Under the pieces are notes generated by a model, which searched no databases, was not told the DNA's origin, and worked only from the letters and a program-made list of their open reading frames with translations. A DNA stretch of 64,000 bases from Chaenocephalus aceratus (Eukaryota; Chordata; Actinopteri; Perciformes; Channichthyidae): contig CM043800.1 in NCBI GenBank assembly GCA_023974075.1, positions 10,493,894 to 10,557,893 of the forward strand, in the 5' to 3' direction. Below, piece after piece: positions 50,315 through 62,558 of the stretch. Both the position numbers and the translations under genes were made by a program. The number at the start of each line of letters is the position of its first letter. Within the stretch, counting starts at the first letter, position 1.

Positions 50315-52599
50315 GTGAGTATTTTACCTATTGTATCAAATAAACTCTGCTCAATAGAATACTCATCCCACGATTAATAGAAGGGGATCAAGCCGCAGGT
50401 TCCTAAAAGAAGCCGCTCTGAGGTTGTTTTTTTTGGCCTTACTCGCACTGTCTCTGTAACACAGCGGGAAATGGATTTGTAACTACATCAAATCAGAGCG
50501 TTCAGCTACTTAGACGTGACTGTTTGATACATTCAACACGGCCACGTCAAGGTGAATTCACACTGTGGCATCGGTTCTGATTTCACACAGCATGTATATG
50601 CAAATGGCAGTTCATTTGGCTGCCGTTGCTGTTTTAATCAGGGTCTAGTGTTGATTAGCGACAAGGATGCAAAAAAAAAGGAAACAGATCCATGTGGTGA
50701 GTAATGGCTGAAAGTTGTTTACCTTGCTCGTGTGCCTGTTCCATCCAATATCACTATATGCCTTGCCCCCCAAACCCCCCCTCGCCACCTTCAACAAGCC
50801 GTTCTGCATCACCCTTCGGAGCGCACAATGCAGCCTCCTCAAAGGGCTTTTGTTGCCAGGGAAACCGTCACCCACGGAGACATCCCATGACAGCACGGGG
50901 AGAGGGAAGAGTGGGGGGGGGATGCAGCTTTTGGCCCTGGTCGTTCTCCGGGGTGCACCAGACCTCTGGCCCTTCCGCAACACATTGCCCCTTCAGAGGC
51001 ACACACACTCTAAAAACACAAGGCAGCAGTATACCAAAGAAAACCACACTCATGCATGAAAACACACACGCAGAAGAAAGAAATGGACAGAGAGTTAAAG
51101 AGAGAGAAGATTCCCAACTTTCTGATTCAAAGTTATCATCTGAATCAGTGTGCGTGTGATTAATTGAAGTAATTTATTCACAATCTCCAGTGACTCCATG
51201 TATGGTTCATGATTTCATTAAACTGTAACTTTAATTACTTTTCTACAATCGTAACTTTAGGTGAAATGAATTTCCACGCCTTGAATGTCCCACATATCGT
51301 AATGAGTCTTACATTTAATGGATTGCACAAATAATGTTTTGTGATAATGAACAATTGCATACTTAGACATTGCATCCTTAGCAGGCAGTTTTTTTAAACA
51401 CCTTGCATCGTTTTTTGACTATATTCCTTTTATGTGGACTAATCAATTTAGCATTGAGGCAAGACAACATCTCTATCAATAACCTTGAAAGGAAACTTTT
51501 TTATTTGCTAAAATAATGCCGTAGTCCTTTAAACTACCAGTCAATATTGTCATATGTGTATGGGAGATGTATTTATGGAGGGTTATGTGTTGCCAAACAC
51601 AATTACAGTGTGTTGGCTACAGCTGTTGGCCGGCTGCCAAAGCTGGAGCTGTACTCCATCCGCCCACCTCTGACCACGCTGCTGTCTGCACAGAGCTGCA
51701 TGCTGCCTTTCACTCCGCATCGTGATGTGCATTGCATGGCAGGTGGGTTAGATTACGGTGCATAATCATTAATGCAGCATGCAATGTTTATTAAATCGTA
51801 ACCATGAGACATAATTCATGTTTTTAAATATTAGTGTTTAGAGGTGGCTACTAGTTAGCAAACAATGCTTAAAAGAAAGAATTGAATTTGTTACCATTAA
51901 GGACTTAGTTACCGGTGCATCATTGAGTAGCAAAGGCTACGAAGACTGTGTTTTTAGTGGAGCTGAATGATTGTGTCAAAGTTCCAAATTCAAAATAAAC
52001 TTGATTAAAATTCCCAAACTGGCAAAATCATGTTAGATCTTCAGAAAATGATATAAGACGTCAATATTGCATCCTCTGAGGCCATCATAAAGGTCAGAAA
52101 CCTACTCCTCTAAACATCACAAAGAAACAACATATTTGATTAATCTGCCGTCACTAGAGGATGGATGTCAAGGTAACATGCTCGAGAGAGCGTCCGATAA
52201 TATGAATATACCTTCATCTTCTCCTTACCCTAGTCCAAGCCAGCCTCACAGAAGGTTTTCAGACCACCAGCGTGGCACAAACTTGACATTTTGTTTTAGA
52301 TTTGAACATGGCCAATGGAACAGAAGTCATGTACTTATACTATCCCATGATACTGTGTATGGCTTTGTTATGACATCTGTTCCTATAGTAAAAGACAAGT
52401 GTATCTATTTTGCGAGACTTTGTCCCGCAATCAGTCGCTTGTTCTGGAGATTTCAATAATAGTCAGCTGATGATGTTGCTTAGCTGTGAATTCATTTAGT
52501 TTCAAGCAAACATGAACACTTACTGTAGTCTTATAACAAAAACATTGTAGGAACATGTAAAGTTTCAATATATAGTGTTCTATGAAGACTGTTAGTAAC
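50315..52599 (+). other. Convertase intron 2, 5' part
   Basis: A balanced, non-repetitive segment at 51545-51790 may be regulatory. The rest is ordinary AT-rich DNA. No exon found. Confidence 0.45.
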
Positions 52600-52900
52600 T
52601 ACACTGAACAAAAATATAAATGCAACACTTTTGTTTTTGCTCCCATTTTTCATGAGATGAACTCAAAGATCTAAAACATTTTCTATAAACACAAAATAAC
52701 CATTTCTCTCAAATATTGTTCACAAATCTGAAAAAAATCTGTGATAGTGAGCACTTCTCCTTTGCCGAGATAATCCATCCCACCTCACAGGTGTGGCATA
52801 TCAAGATGCTGATTAGACAGCATGATTATTGCACAGGTGTGCCTTAGGCTGGCCACAATAAAAGGCCACTCTGAAACGTGCAGTTTTGCTTTATTTAGGG

Positions 52901-53110
52901 GGTCTGGGGGGGTCCGAAAACCAGTCAGTATCTGGTGTGAGGGTTAGGGTTAGGGTAATGTTGTGAATCGAGTGGCCCATGGTGGTGGTGGGGTTATGGT
53001 ATGGGCAGGCGTATGTTATGGACGACGAACACAGGCCACTCGATTCACAACATTACCCTAACCCTAACCCTCACACCAGATACTGACTGGTTTTCGGACC
53101 CCCCCAGACC
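52901..53110. repeat. Perfect 77-bp inverted repeat with telomere-like hexamers
   Basis: Arm 52901-52977 and arm 53034-53110 are exact reverse complements over all 77 bases. Each arm contains gggttagggttaggg. The 56-bp spacer is transposase-derived. The gaacacagg word is repeated on both sides of the right arm (53027-53035 and 53111-53119). Confidence 0.97.
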
Positions 53111-53455
53111 CGAACACAGGTGCATTTTATTGATGGCATTGTGAATGCACAGAGATACCGTGACGAGATCCTGAGGCCCATTGTTGTGCCATTCATCCAC
53201 GACCATCATGTTGCAGCATGATAATGCACGGCCCCATGTTGCAAGGATCTGTACACAATTCCTGGAGGCTGAAAGCATCCCAGTTCTTGCATGGCCAGCA
53301 TACTCACCGGACATGTCACCCATTGAGCATGTTTGGAATACTCTGGATCGGCGTATACGACAGCGTGTTCCAGTTCCTGCCAATATCCAGCAACTTCGCA
53401 CAGCCATTGAAGAGGAGTGGACCAACTTCCACAGGCCACAATCAACAACCTGATC
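53110..53455 (+). pseudogene. Tc1-like transposase C-terminal remnant
   Basis: It encodes the C-terminal part of the DDE catalytic domain (MLQHDNARPHVARICTQF, LAWPAYSPDMSPIEHVWN). The N-terminal DNA-binding region is missing. A frame break near 53200 and a one-base loss near 53428 also disrupt it. Confidence 0.9.
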
Positions 53456-54265
53456 AACTCTATGCGAAGAAGAGGTGTTGCACTGCGTGAGGCAAATGGT
53501 GGTCACACTACTGACTGGTTTTCAGACCCCATAAAGCAAAACTGCACGTTTCAGAGTGGCCTTTTATTATGGCCAGCCTAAGGCACACCTGTGCAATAAT
53601 CATGCTGTCTAATCAGCATCTTGATATGCCACACCTGTGAGGTGGGATGGATTATCTCGGCAAAGGAGAAGTGCTCACTATTCAGATTTTTTCAGATTTG
53701 TGAACAATATTTGAGAGAAATGGTTATTTTGTGTATATAGAAAATGTTTTAGATCTTTGAGTTCATCTCATGAAAAATGGGAGCAAAAACAAAAGTGTTG
53801 CGTTTATATTTTTGTTCAGTGTATGTAACCCTTTCTCTCATGTACTTAAATAAAAACCATATTTATTTAAACAGATGTATTCAATTATTGCATGTTCTAT
53901 TTGTATTTGTCTATGTTATTTACAGTATCATATTATGCAATAATAGTGAACAAAAGTTAATATTTATTGTGCTTAATATAATGCAACAATATGATCAATA
54001 CAAAGTGAAACAAAAATGATATTGTCAAACCATTGCCAACAAATGAAGATTCATTGTGAAATATCAAAACATTTCCTGTTTCATCTCAGTTGCTGTTCTT
54101 TTTCAATTCTTAATGAAAGTGAAATAGTTCAGTTACACTCATGAACATGATTAATGGTGTTCCATAACAAAGGAATAATAAAAAACACTTCATAAATCAG
54201 TGCAATCAAAGCAGTCCAGTGGAATGGCTCTCTGAGGCTCTCACATGTGTAGAGCTGTGCTGTAC

Positions 54266-54275
54266 CACGCACGCA

Positions 54276-54306
<31 letters not shown>

Positions 54307-54310
54307 GGCG
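54266..54310. repeat. (CACG)n tetranucleotide repeat
   Basis: About nine cacg units followed by a mixed CA tract to about 54338. Confidence 0.93.
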
Positions 54311-54354
54311 CACATACACATACACACACACGCACAGTGTAGGTCCATAGTGGT

Positions 54355-54560
54355 TTCTCAGAGGAGGGGGAGGTTTTGCCACCATGTAATCCCGGTTATC
54401 AGCATCCCTCCGTCAGCAAAGCAACAATCAGCTGTTGTATTAATCGCCCTGCTAATGACACAATTAGCAAGGCTCTGGGAAATACAGCTCCACGCAAACA
54501 TGTGAGGGCTTGGAGACAACATGCCACATGCAGCATCAACACATGCATTTTGACTTAAAC
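54355..54560. promoter_or_regulatory. Candidate conserved noncoding element
   Basis: Unique-looking DNA with clustered homeodomain-like words (gtattaatcgccctgctaat, gacacaattagcaagg) between a simple repeat and AT-rich DNA in convertase intron 2. Conservation is untested. Confidence 0.3.
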
Positions 54561-55168
54561 AAATACGAAGCAAGACCTGCCATTAACATGATCAAAATAC
54601 ATGCATACAGGAATATATACACACAGGGACAACACAGGTATACAAAATATGGCGTTATAATGGATAATAACATCCAATTGTTTCCTTCTTTCTCCCTGCC
54701 TCTACTTTGTTTACTTCAGGCTCCACCTCCCGTTGTTTACCCTCTCCCTAACTGTCCTAACTAGCAGACCTCTTGCCTTTTCATTCTCAAACACACAGAC
54801 ATGTCTCTGACTGAACTCTACACTGACCTTTTACAAAATGTCTCCGATACTAACCCCCTGCCAGCTCCTGACATACACTCCCCGGTCCCTGCTGGTGTAC
54901 ACACACTTAACACACACATTCTGAAAACCACTGTGCACAGTTTGTCCCCGTCGTCTGACTTCTTTTTCTTTGTCTTAAAATATGTCTAGTTAGTCTAACT
55001 GCAGCTGGGTGTTATTGTTGCTACCTCCCTAGCAGTGAGAGAAGTTGGAAACATAAGCAGCTGCACTGTCATTACGTTGTCAATTCATAAACGAAAATGT
55101 AATTGAAGTTAGGCAAGGAGAAGCAAGTTATTCCCATAGAAGAACGTGGAAACATGAGAGGTCAAGGT

Positions 55169-55216
55169 CAACCAACCAACCAACCAACCAACCAACCAAC
55201 CAACCCAACCAACCAA
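55169..55216. repeat. (CAAC)n tetranucleotide repeat
   Basis: About eleven caac units with one extra C. Confidence 0.95.
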
Positions 55217-55849
55217 ACGTGACTCTTTTCGAGGGGTTACCTCCTCAAGCCAATCAGTGTAAGGTTGTCTTATCTGTGGCAAATCTTATATTAAGCAAAC
55301 ATTCTTGTATCTTTTGCACATACATTTTTTTCCCACTATGCATTATATTTGATAGAAAAAAAGAAGGTCACAATACAATAAAACAACACTAAATCTGTGA
55401 AATATATATTATTCAGTATACACATTATGTATACGTGTCCCAAATCCATGGGATGGTAATTGAGTAGACAAATTAGGGATTTTGGACACAGTCTCTCATT
55501 TTTTACCGTGTGATGAAAACGTGCATGCATGTACTCAACTAATCCCAATAATTAGTCCAAATGGTGCCTCTCCATTGGTTTATTACCAGCCAGATCTGTA
55601 CCCATGTGCGAGGTTGATTACAAATATATTCATTTTGTTTGTTTTGTCTTTGTTATTTTGTAAAGCAAAGTGACCTACTTGCGATGTCCAATTAGCTAGA
55701 GTTCATACTAGCTCTCTAGCTTTGCTTTGTTTGGAAGCATGGTTTAATGCTGAGCTAGTTTAGTGCAATTACTTAATGATCAACATTGTTTATTAAACTT
55801 GGTATTTGATGGTACAGTCATGACAAAACAAAGTAGACAATCTTAAAAT

Positions 55850-56640
55850 TGGGCTCTTTAGCTTTGACTTTAGAACGTTATCCCAGTCTTCTCTGCTAAC
55901 AAGTGGAAGATCCTACAAACAAGAGAATCTCCTGTGTACAGCTCTCTTTAGGTCATTCCAGTGGGAGTGGGGTTCCAATACTTTGATTATGATTCTTTGA
56001 AGCCATGCCTTGGTGGACTTTGATATGTGCTTTGGATCATTGTCATTTCAGGAATCTCATTCCTCTTCATCTTCAGATTTCTGACAGAGGCCAATAGGTT
56101 TTGTGCCTTTTTGGGAAAATCATTATCCTGTCTATCTTCACAAGACATGACATATCTGAAGAGAACAACTCCAAAGTATGATGCTACCTCCACCCTGCTT
56201 CCCAGGAAGTATGCTGTTCCTTGGATGATTGGCTATATGGGCTACATGCCAAACATCTTCAGAATTATGGCTGAAGGTTAAACTTCTACAGAAAATAACA
56301 CATTTTCCCACATGTTTTGGGGCGACTGGAGGACTCCTTTGGCGTAATGCAGATGCCAAAGATGCTTTAATTTTTAGCCAAGTCATGTGCAGAAAAGATG
56401 GTGGTCACAGGAGTCAGCAGTACCTCCCAGAGATTCCTGTAGTTTCCTCAATGTTAGTAGCTCCTGTTTTCTCCTTGCCCTCTCTTCAATTTTGGAGGTT
56501 GCCTGATCTTTGCAATTTCTCTGTAGTTCCACATCCATTTATTAATAATGGTTTCGACCATTCTCCATGGTTCGTCTAATTCCTTCGATATTCTTTCATA
56601 GTCCTCGCACGATTGGTGCTTTACAACTACATCTCACAGT
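55850..56640 (-). mobile_element. Decayed Tc1-like transposase gene
   Basis: On the minus strand, broken frames show QGGGSIILW (near 56180-56210), the N-terminal side of a Tc1 catalytic domain. They continue NDPKHISKSTKAWLQRI near 56000-56040, the second-aspartate motif. Multiple frameshifts separate them. Terminal repeats were not defined. It is a different family from the element at 52602-53821. Confidence 0.6.
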
Positions 56641-59100
56641 TTCTTTCCTAACTGATTAACATGTAGAAAAAGCCCATTGTAATCTGGCTGTAATGAGAAC
56701 TAGAAAACTCAGAGAAATGTTGACCGTGTGACTGAAACTTGGGTGCGTGTCCCGATGCTAACATTGCCCCCACTGAGCAAGTATTATAGCATTAGTTGTA
56801 TTGTTAAGATACAACAAAGAATATCCATTAATTTTAGCTCACCTTTAGCTGACTATTTTAACTGTTTATCTATTACATTTTGTAACTGGATTCAGTTAAC
56901 GACTGACCGGTGTGTTCAAAGATCAGACAGCCTGTCATATTGACAATATTGAGCTGCATTATTGCTTCTAAGTAAAAAACTGTAACTCCAATCAGCTAAA
57001 TATTCAGGATACCAGATGAACACCTGATGACTCTCGTGTTTGCTATATGTAAGTCCGTTTGATTAAATGAGCATATCGGTGCGGCCGTGACACATTTCCC
57101 TACATTATGATCACCAAATTATGTATTAAGAGTGAAAATTCTGACGAGCCGAGCAATAGTTGTAAAAAAACCTCTTCAGATTGTACAGCTCCTCTCCCCT
57201 CTAGCCGTGATGTCACCACTCTAAGTCTTAACTCTCCCATACACACCCATTATAAAATGTGAAACGGTGTGAAATGTTCACAAAACGCAAGCTGCGACTA
57301 CGTTAGAACCATACTAGCTATCAACAAATATCCAATTAGTCTAATGAAGTCCATAGTCTCGAGAACCGTTTAAACTTGTAATTTGTGTTAAAGTATGCAG
57401 ATTCTGTATGGGGTCAAAGTGGGGTGTTTTTTAGCTCTGTTCAAATGGATTTCTCATTCATTCCTAATGGGCAAATGATCGCAGATTTCTGCAATTTGCA
57501 GAAAACGGCTTGGCAAATCTCTTTATAAAAGACATAGCAACCCGATCCCGGTCATTCCGCACGTTTTGTGTGTTTCGTGTCAACGCTGCCGGAAGAAGGA
57601 GAATGAGATGAGATAAGCATGTTGAATATTATACTGTGTGTGGCTTCGCCAGTCACACAGAATGACTTTCATCAAGGACGGTGTGCTATTTACCTATGCC
57701 TGATTTTGAATAGAGTTTGTTGACCTGTAGGAATCTAGGTCTTGAAACTGCTTTTTGTGTTCTTTAACCATCCTGAGATTAAAAGTAATTCACTGAGTGT
57801 AAATTGTCCTGATATTGTCACGGAAAAGCCTAGATGTGGGTCATACTTTGAAGAAAATTCACTTGTAATGTTGAATGTATAGTTCATGTTTATTCTCTCT
57901 AAATTTAATTCAATTCAAAAGGGCTCTATTGGCATGAACGTTTCAAGAAACATTGCTGCCGAAGCGTCAAAATAAGAAAGAACACAATAATATTCATATT
58001 GATATTAACATGACATTAAATTCTCATGTATACATTATATCTTCCTCAGTCCCTCCCAAGAATTCTTCTCTTCACGGTTCTATTCAGGATTGCAAATACA
58101 TTTTTCACTTTCCCTCGATGCCTTCTCTCTGCTGAAGCATTTGTGTGGTTTTCTCTCTCTTTATTTTCGTTTTTTTTGTTGCAATTTTTAAAGACTCCAG
58201 TCACATCCGCAATCCCGCGGCCCTATAAGGAGCTTTCACGCTTTTTGGTTTGCTTTAGATGTTTAATACCCCCTCTCTTTTGTGTCAGGGAGCCGGAGAG
58301 GCGTTAAGAAGCGCTGATAAACCCCACTTAGATCCCTTCCTGGCCCGTCACCCCGGCCTGCCGGGCCGCTTTAGCAGGGAACTGATCTGTGACGGCCTGC
58401 CACTCAAACTGAGCACTTCTGAAGGCTGACACAATGGAGTGAGCAGCACACCAGAGGGCCCGGGGGTGGGTAGGCAGGGGTGGATGGAGGGAGTGTGAGG
58501 CAGCAGAGGCCAAGAGGTGCCCTAAAAGAAGGCTGGAGGCAGGGCCAAAGTGTATCTCCCTCTTATCTTTCTCTTTCAATGGAATTTTTCCCTCCCTACC
58601 CTCACTACCGTAGACCTCACACATTTTTCTTACGTGCCTCTGTGTAGTTTTCACCGTTCATCTTCTAATCTGCAGTAACACACCCACAACCCCTCTCCTC
58701 CGTCTTTTTTCTCTCTGTAGTCTGGACTATCAGCTTGGCAGTTAGAGATGAGAGATTGAATGAAGAGTGAGTGGACGGGGGGGGGGGTCCAGATAGGGAT
58801 CATCAGTGCATCAGTTTCTGGGTGCTGGTTGGTCATGTGGTGCGTTCACTGCTGCGTGGCATCGTGGGTCCAACCAGAGCCAGGCTGGGGCTGACAGACC
58901 CCCAGGAGGCACAGCTTTGTGATTGACAGGCAGAGGGAGGTGGGGGGGTTAAGGGGGCATGTGGCCACTGCCGCTGCCATGGCCATCACTTTCCCAGGGG
59001 GCCGTGGGTGGGTAGCGAAGCCCAAAATGTCAGCCCTGGTATCTGTGCTGCTCGGCTCGTATCACACTGCTGCAGCTGCCTGCCATCCACCGCATCCACT
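56641..59100 (+). other. Convertase intron 2, noncoding interval
   Basis: A fish-repeat-like start occurs at 57905-57960 (caattcaaaagggctctatt, then ggcatgaacg). Balanced non-repetitive stretches at 58190-58480 and 58820-59100 may be regulatory. No exons. Confidence 0.4.
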
Positions 59101-59124
59101 CATTCATACAGAGACATGGGAGTA

Positions 59125-59225
<101 letters not shown>

Positions 59226-60399
59226 ATTCTTCATATGGAGAGCGAACACCACTTGTATTCTCTCCATCCTACTGTCTTTCTTCTCCTCCACACACTCACA
59301 TTGTGCCTCTGTCAGTTGTACCTAAGCCAATCCATCATGCAAGTGCTCCAGAGTTATTTTCTTCCTCACTGCTGGAAAAGCATTTTTACAAACATTTTCT
59401 ATAGACCTACCTTTTAAAACTGATCTCTACAGTGGCTGACAGGTGCAAGCATTTAGAAAACATTCGGACTTGACGGAGCATGCGCAGAGTTTACTAAAAA
59501 GACTGAATAAACGAAACGCTGCAATTAAAAAGAACCCTGCAAGAGGCTCAAAACACAACGGAAATGGGGAAAATTCAAAGTGATGCACACAGCTGGGACT
59601 GGAGTGCTTCTTGAAGTTGTAACTGTTTTTTCAGTGTATTTGAAATGACTAGGTTAGCTACGTTAGCTAGCTAGCTTATAGCAGATCTGCAATAATATCG
59701 GAAGGAATCATGCGGTCACATTGTTAAAATAAGCCAACACAACTTACATTTTAGGTAAGTTTCCAGTGGGCCAATTTTATAATCCTCAAACTTCCCATGT
59801 TGTGTTTGCAGAATTTCATTTATGCAGCGCTTTAATAAACCCTGCACATGTTTCATCCAGTTGGTAAATGTTTTCTAAATGCTACGCATGTGTTGTCAAG
59901 TTGGTGAAGATGCTTCATTTGCATGTGTTTTGGCACGTTTGTGTTTTTTTATTTGCATTGTTTTTAAAACGGCATGGCAGTTCTCCTAATGGAAATGTGT
60001 TAGGCTGTTGTAACACTTTTACACTCATCCCTTTTCTCTCTGTCAAACTCTCTTTTTTTTAAATAGGCTTTTATTTTGAAGGGAGATATGTCTGCTTTCT
60101 TTACATTTGAAGTTGCATGTGTATGGCAGTCATTGAAAGAAGTTCTGTTTGCAAGATGTGCTATTTGCCAAGTGATTGAATGTTTCACTGTACTATGTGT
60201 ACTGTGTGGTTTTATCTGTACTTTTAATCTATGTGTGTATGTAGTGTGTGTGGATGCGTGTGCTGCCTATTTGTCACAGCTGGATGATGAATGCGCTGAC
60301 AGTAGAGGGGTCAGTGTCACAGACAGTGTGGTCAATTGCCCCCCATCCCCTGAGTCTAACCTTGAGCATCACTCCCTAAAGAGTCTCAATCTGCCATTA

Positions 60400-60475
60400 A
60401 CACACGCACGCACGCACGCACGCACACACGCACACGCACACACGCACACGCACACACACACACACACACACACAT
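60400..60475. repeat. (CACG)n/(CA)n compound microsatellite
   Basis: cacg units grading into cacacg and then pure CA. Confidence 0.94.
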
Positions 60476-60539
60476 TAGTAGCTGGCAGGGTCTGGTTTGA
60501 CAGAGAGCGATTAGCTCCCTATCATGTGTATTGATCACC

Positions 60540-62476
60540 GTGTCCTGGCTGCTCCTCTAGAGGAGGGGCTGGAGGGGTTGTACAAGGTAGTTGGGGCATA
60601 CACACTTAAACACCCACACATATACACACTATCATCCTTGTTATCTACAAATGTCTTTGTTTGATATATATAATATGTTAGTTTTGAGTGTATAATTATA
60701 TTTATATCATTGAAACTTCCATTTATATAATGTCCTCAAAATATTGCAGGACAGAAGAGCAATCTCCAATCCTTTATTCCCCTGAATACACTTCCATATT
60801 TGAATGAGTTTTTATTTGTAGAAAGGCTTGAGTGGCCCCATTGTTATTGAAACACAATGGTGCATAAGGCTCTTAATATTTTGGAAAGACATTTTCTTTT
60901 GGCTGCCCTTGCTGGCGATTCTGAACTTTTGAAAGTAGTATTTAAATAAAGCTAATTCAATGAGTTCACAAATGCCATGTTATCTATTAAAAAGTATCTT
61001 CTTGTTAATAAGGCATCACCTGAAACGTGTAAACGAAACAACATTTTACACTGAGGCCATTTTATCTTAAATGAATCTGATCAGCCTAGTGTGGGATCGT
61101 ACACGTATCACATCCACTTCCCGTCTGAGGTATTCAGTGTTTAATATCACACATGGAGCGTTATTAGCTTTAACAACCCCCCTTCCACCCTGCACCCGTC
61201 TTCCTTGGGTAGTTTAGACCAGCTCTTGTTAATTGAGTCTAATTGAAGAACATGAAGGGGGAATACAGCAAGCAGGCTTTTAGGACATAAAAGACTGCAG
61301 CCGCCTCTCAATAGTATTTATTTTCAACCTCTTCCACTCTGATTTAAGTGTAAGAGGACAATAGTGGCCTGACACTGATATGTGCGTGTGTTTGTGTGTG
61401 TCTGCGCGTGTGTGTCTGTGATCTGTTGTTTGATTTAGTGTGCCCACCTTCTCAAGGACCAGCCTCTTATCAGATCAAAGCTGCAGGCAGCGGCCTATGA
61501 AACATATTGTGTGTGTGCTGTGGAGGACAGAGGTGCAGGTGAGGGGGTGTTTTCGTTGCTTTTAACCCAGGACAATGGGACTGCAAAGGGGAGAGCGAGC
61601 GAGTCCTCTTTGAACTAATGAAGAGGAAACCTTTTACTCTCCTCCATGAAGGTACCCAACTCTCCTTGTGCTATGGATTTTCCCTCTCTTTTAAAGTAGA
61701 GGAAAACAGAAAAGAACACAAATATTTAGCCTGTTTTCTTTAGTGTTTCTCACAAAAACCCAGACTAGGTTTTAGATTGTTCGACTTGCAGTACATGAGC
61801 ATCAATTGAAAAGAGTGGACACTAAAGGGGCCCTATACTGCTCATTCTCTGGTTCAAATTGGATTCTGTGTCTCTACTGTGACATGTCTCCACGCTTTAA
61901 TGTTCACTAAAGTCTTTATTTTTCTCATACTGTCTGTGCTGCAGCACCTCTTTTCACCCTCTGTCTGAAACCAGAGCCCAGTCTGCTCTGATGGTTAAAC
62001 ATCAGATTGGTCAAACGCTTAGAGGTCTTGGAGCGCTATAGTTAATTGGCTAGTGAAAACTGGTCTTGCTCAAAATGTAGTTTCCATGTAACAAAACTGC
62101 ATAGTCGATTATGTTTGAGTACTAACTTTGTTTGTTTTGGAAATATTTCAAATGGAGGACAACACTGTTTGTGTGCTGTATGAAATGTGCACAACATAAC
62201 ATCCTTAACTTGTCTACGTAACTTAAATATCATATATATTATTTTAAAAACTAAACCGTCATCTTAATCGACTAAATGTAACCAAGTAGTTTGGTTTCAA
62301 TTCAACTATGTATTTCAAATTCTGACAGTAATCTGGGAGATGATACATTTTGTATGGGTTCATTATTTTAAGGAGATAGTTGAAAGAGATTTGAAAGCAT
62401 CTCGATTCCATCAAGTCAACATATGTGAATTCACATTTTCCTCGGAGTAATGCATATCTTGTTGTTGTGATTCCAG
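60540..62476 (+). other. Convertase intron 2, 3' part
   Basis: It contains the aaaggggccct-family repeat at 61826-62030 and a balanced segment at 61060-61400. No exon until 62477. Confidence 0.45.
61826..62030. repeat. Teleost interspersed repeat (aaaggggccct family), 5' part
   Basis: It opens aaaggggccctatactgctc and contains cagcacctcttttcaccctc then tgtctgaaaccagagcccag, shared with 46258-46300. It lies in convertase intron 2. Confidence 0.6.
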
Positions 62477-62558
62477 GTTCACTGGGTGCAGAGGCAGCAC
62501 AGTCATTACAGAGACAAGCGGGTCCCTGTGAGAGGACTGGACCTCAGAACCCCTCACA
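62477..62558 (+). CDS. Proprotein convertase, coding exon 3 (end of prodomain, maturation site)
   Basis: An 82-bp exon from phase 0 to phase 1, between attccag and GTAAGT. It encodes VHWVQRQHSHYRDKRVPVRG and then LDLRTPH. The VxWxxxQ...KR pattern marks the C-terminal end of PC prodomains (human PCSK1: VIWAEQQ...RSKR). The dibasic YRDKR is the expected autocatalytic site, with D where other PCs carry a basic or small residue. The following exons with the Asp-His-Ser catalytic domain lie off the right edge. Confidence 0.78.

Larger units (their letters stand above)
52602..53821 (+). mobile_element. Tc1/mariner-type transposon, internally rearranged
   Basis: Long terminal inverted repeats (52602-52894 and 53531-53821, about 290 bp) start CACTGAACAAAAATAT and are flanked by TA dinucleotides (52600-52601 and 53822-53823), the Tc1 target. 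Between them is only the 3' third of a transposase (from about 53110), with DNARPHVAR, PAYSPDMSPIEHVWN and LDRRIRQRVPVP. The upstream two thirds are replaced by a 77-bp inverted repeat with a 56-bp spacer. It cannot encode an active transposase, but its termini could in principle be mobilised in trans. Confidence 0.93.

Noticed and set aside
52921..53090. True interstitial telomere array
   Set aside because: Only about two to three hexamers per arm, embedded in transposon sequence. This is a rearrangement junction, not a telomere fusion block.
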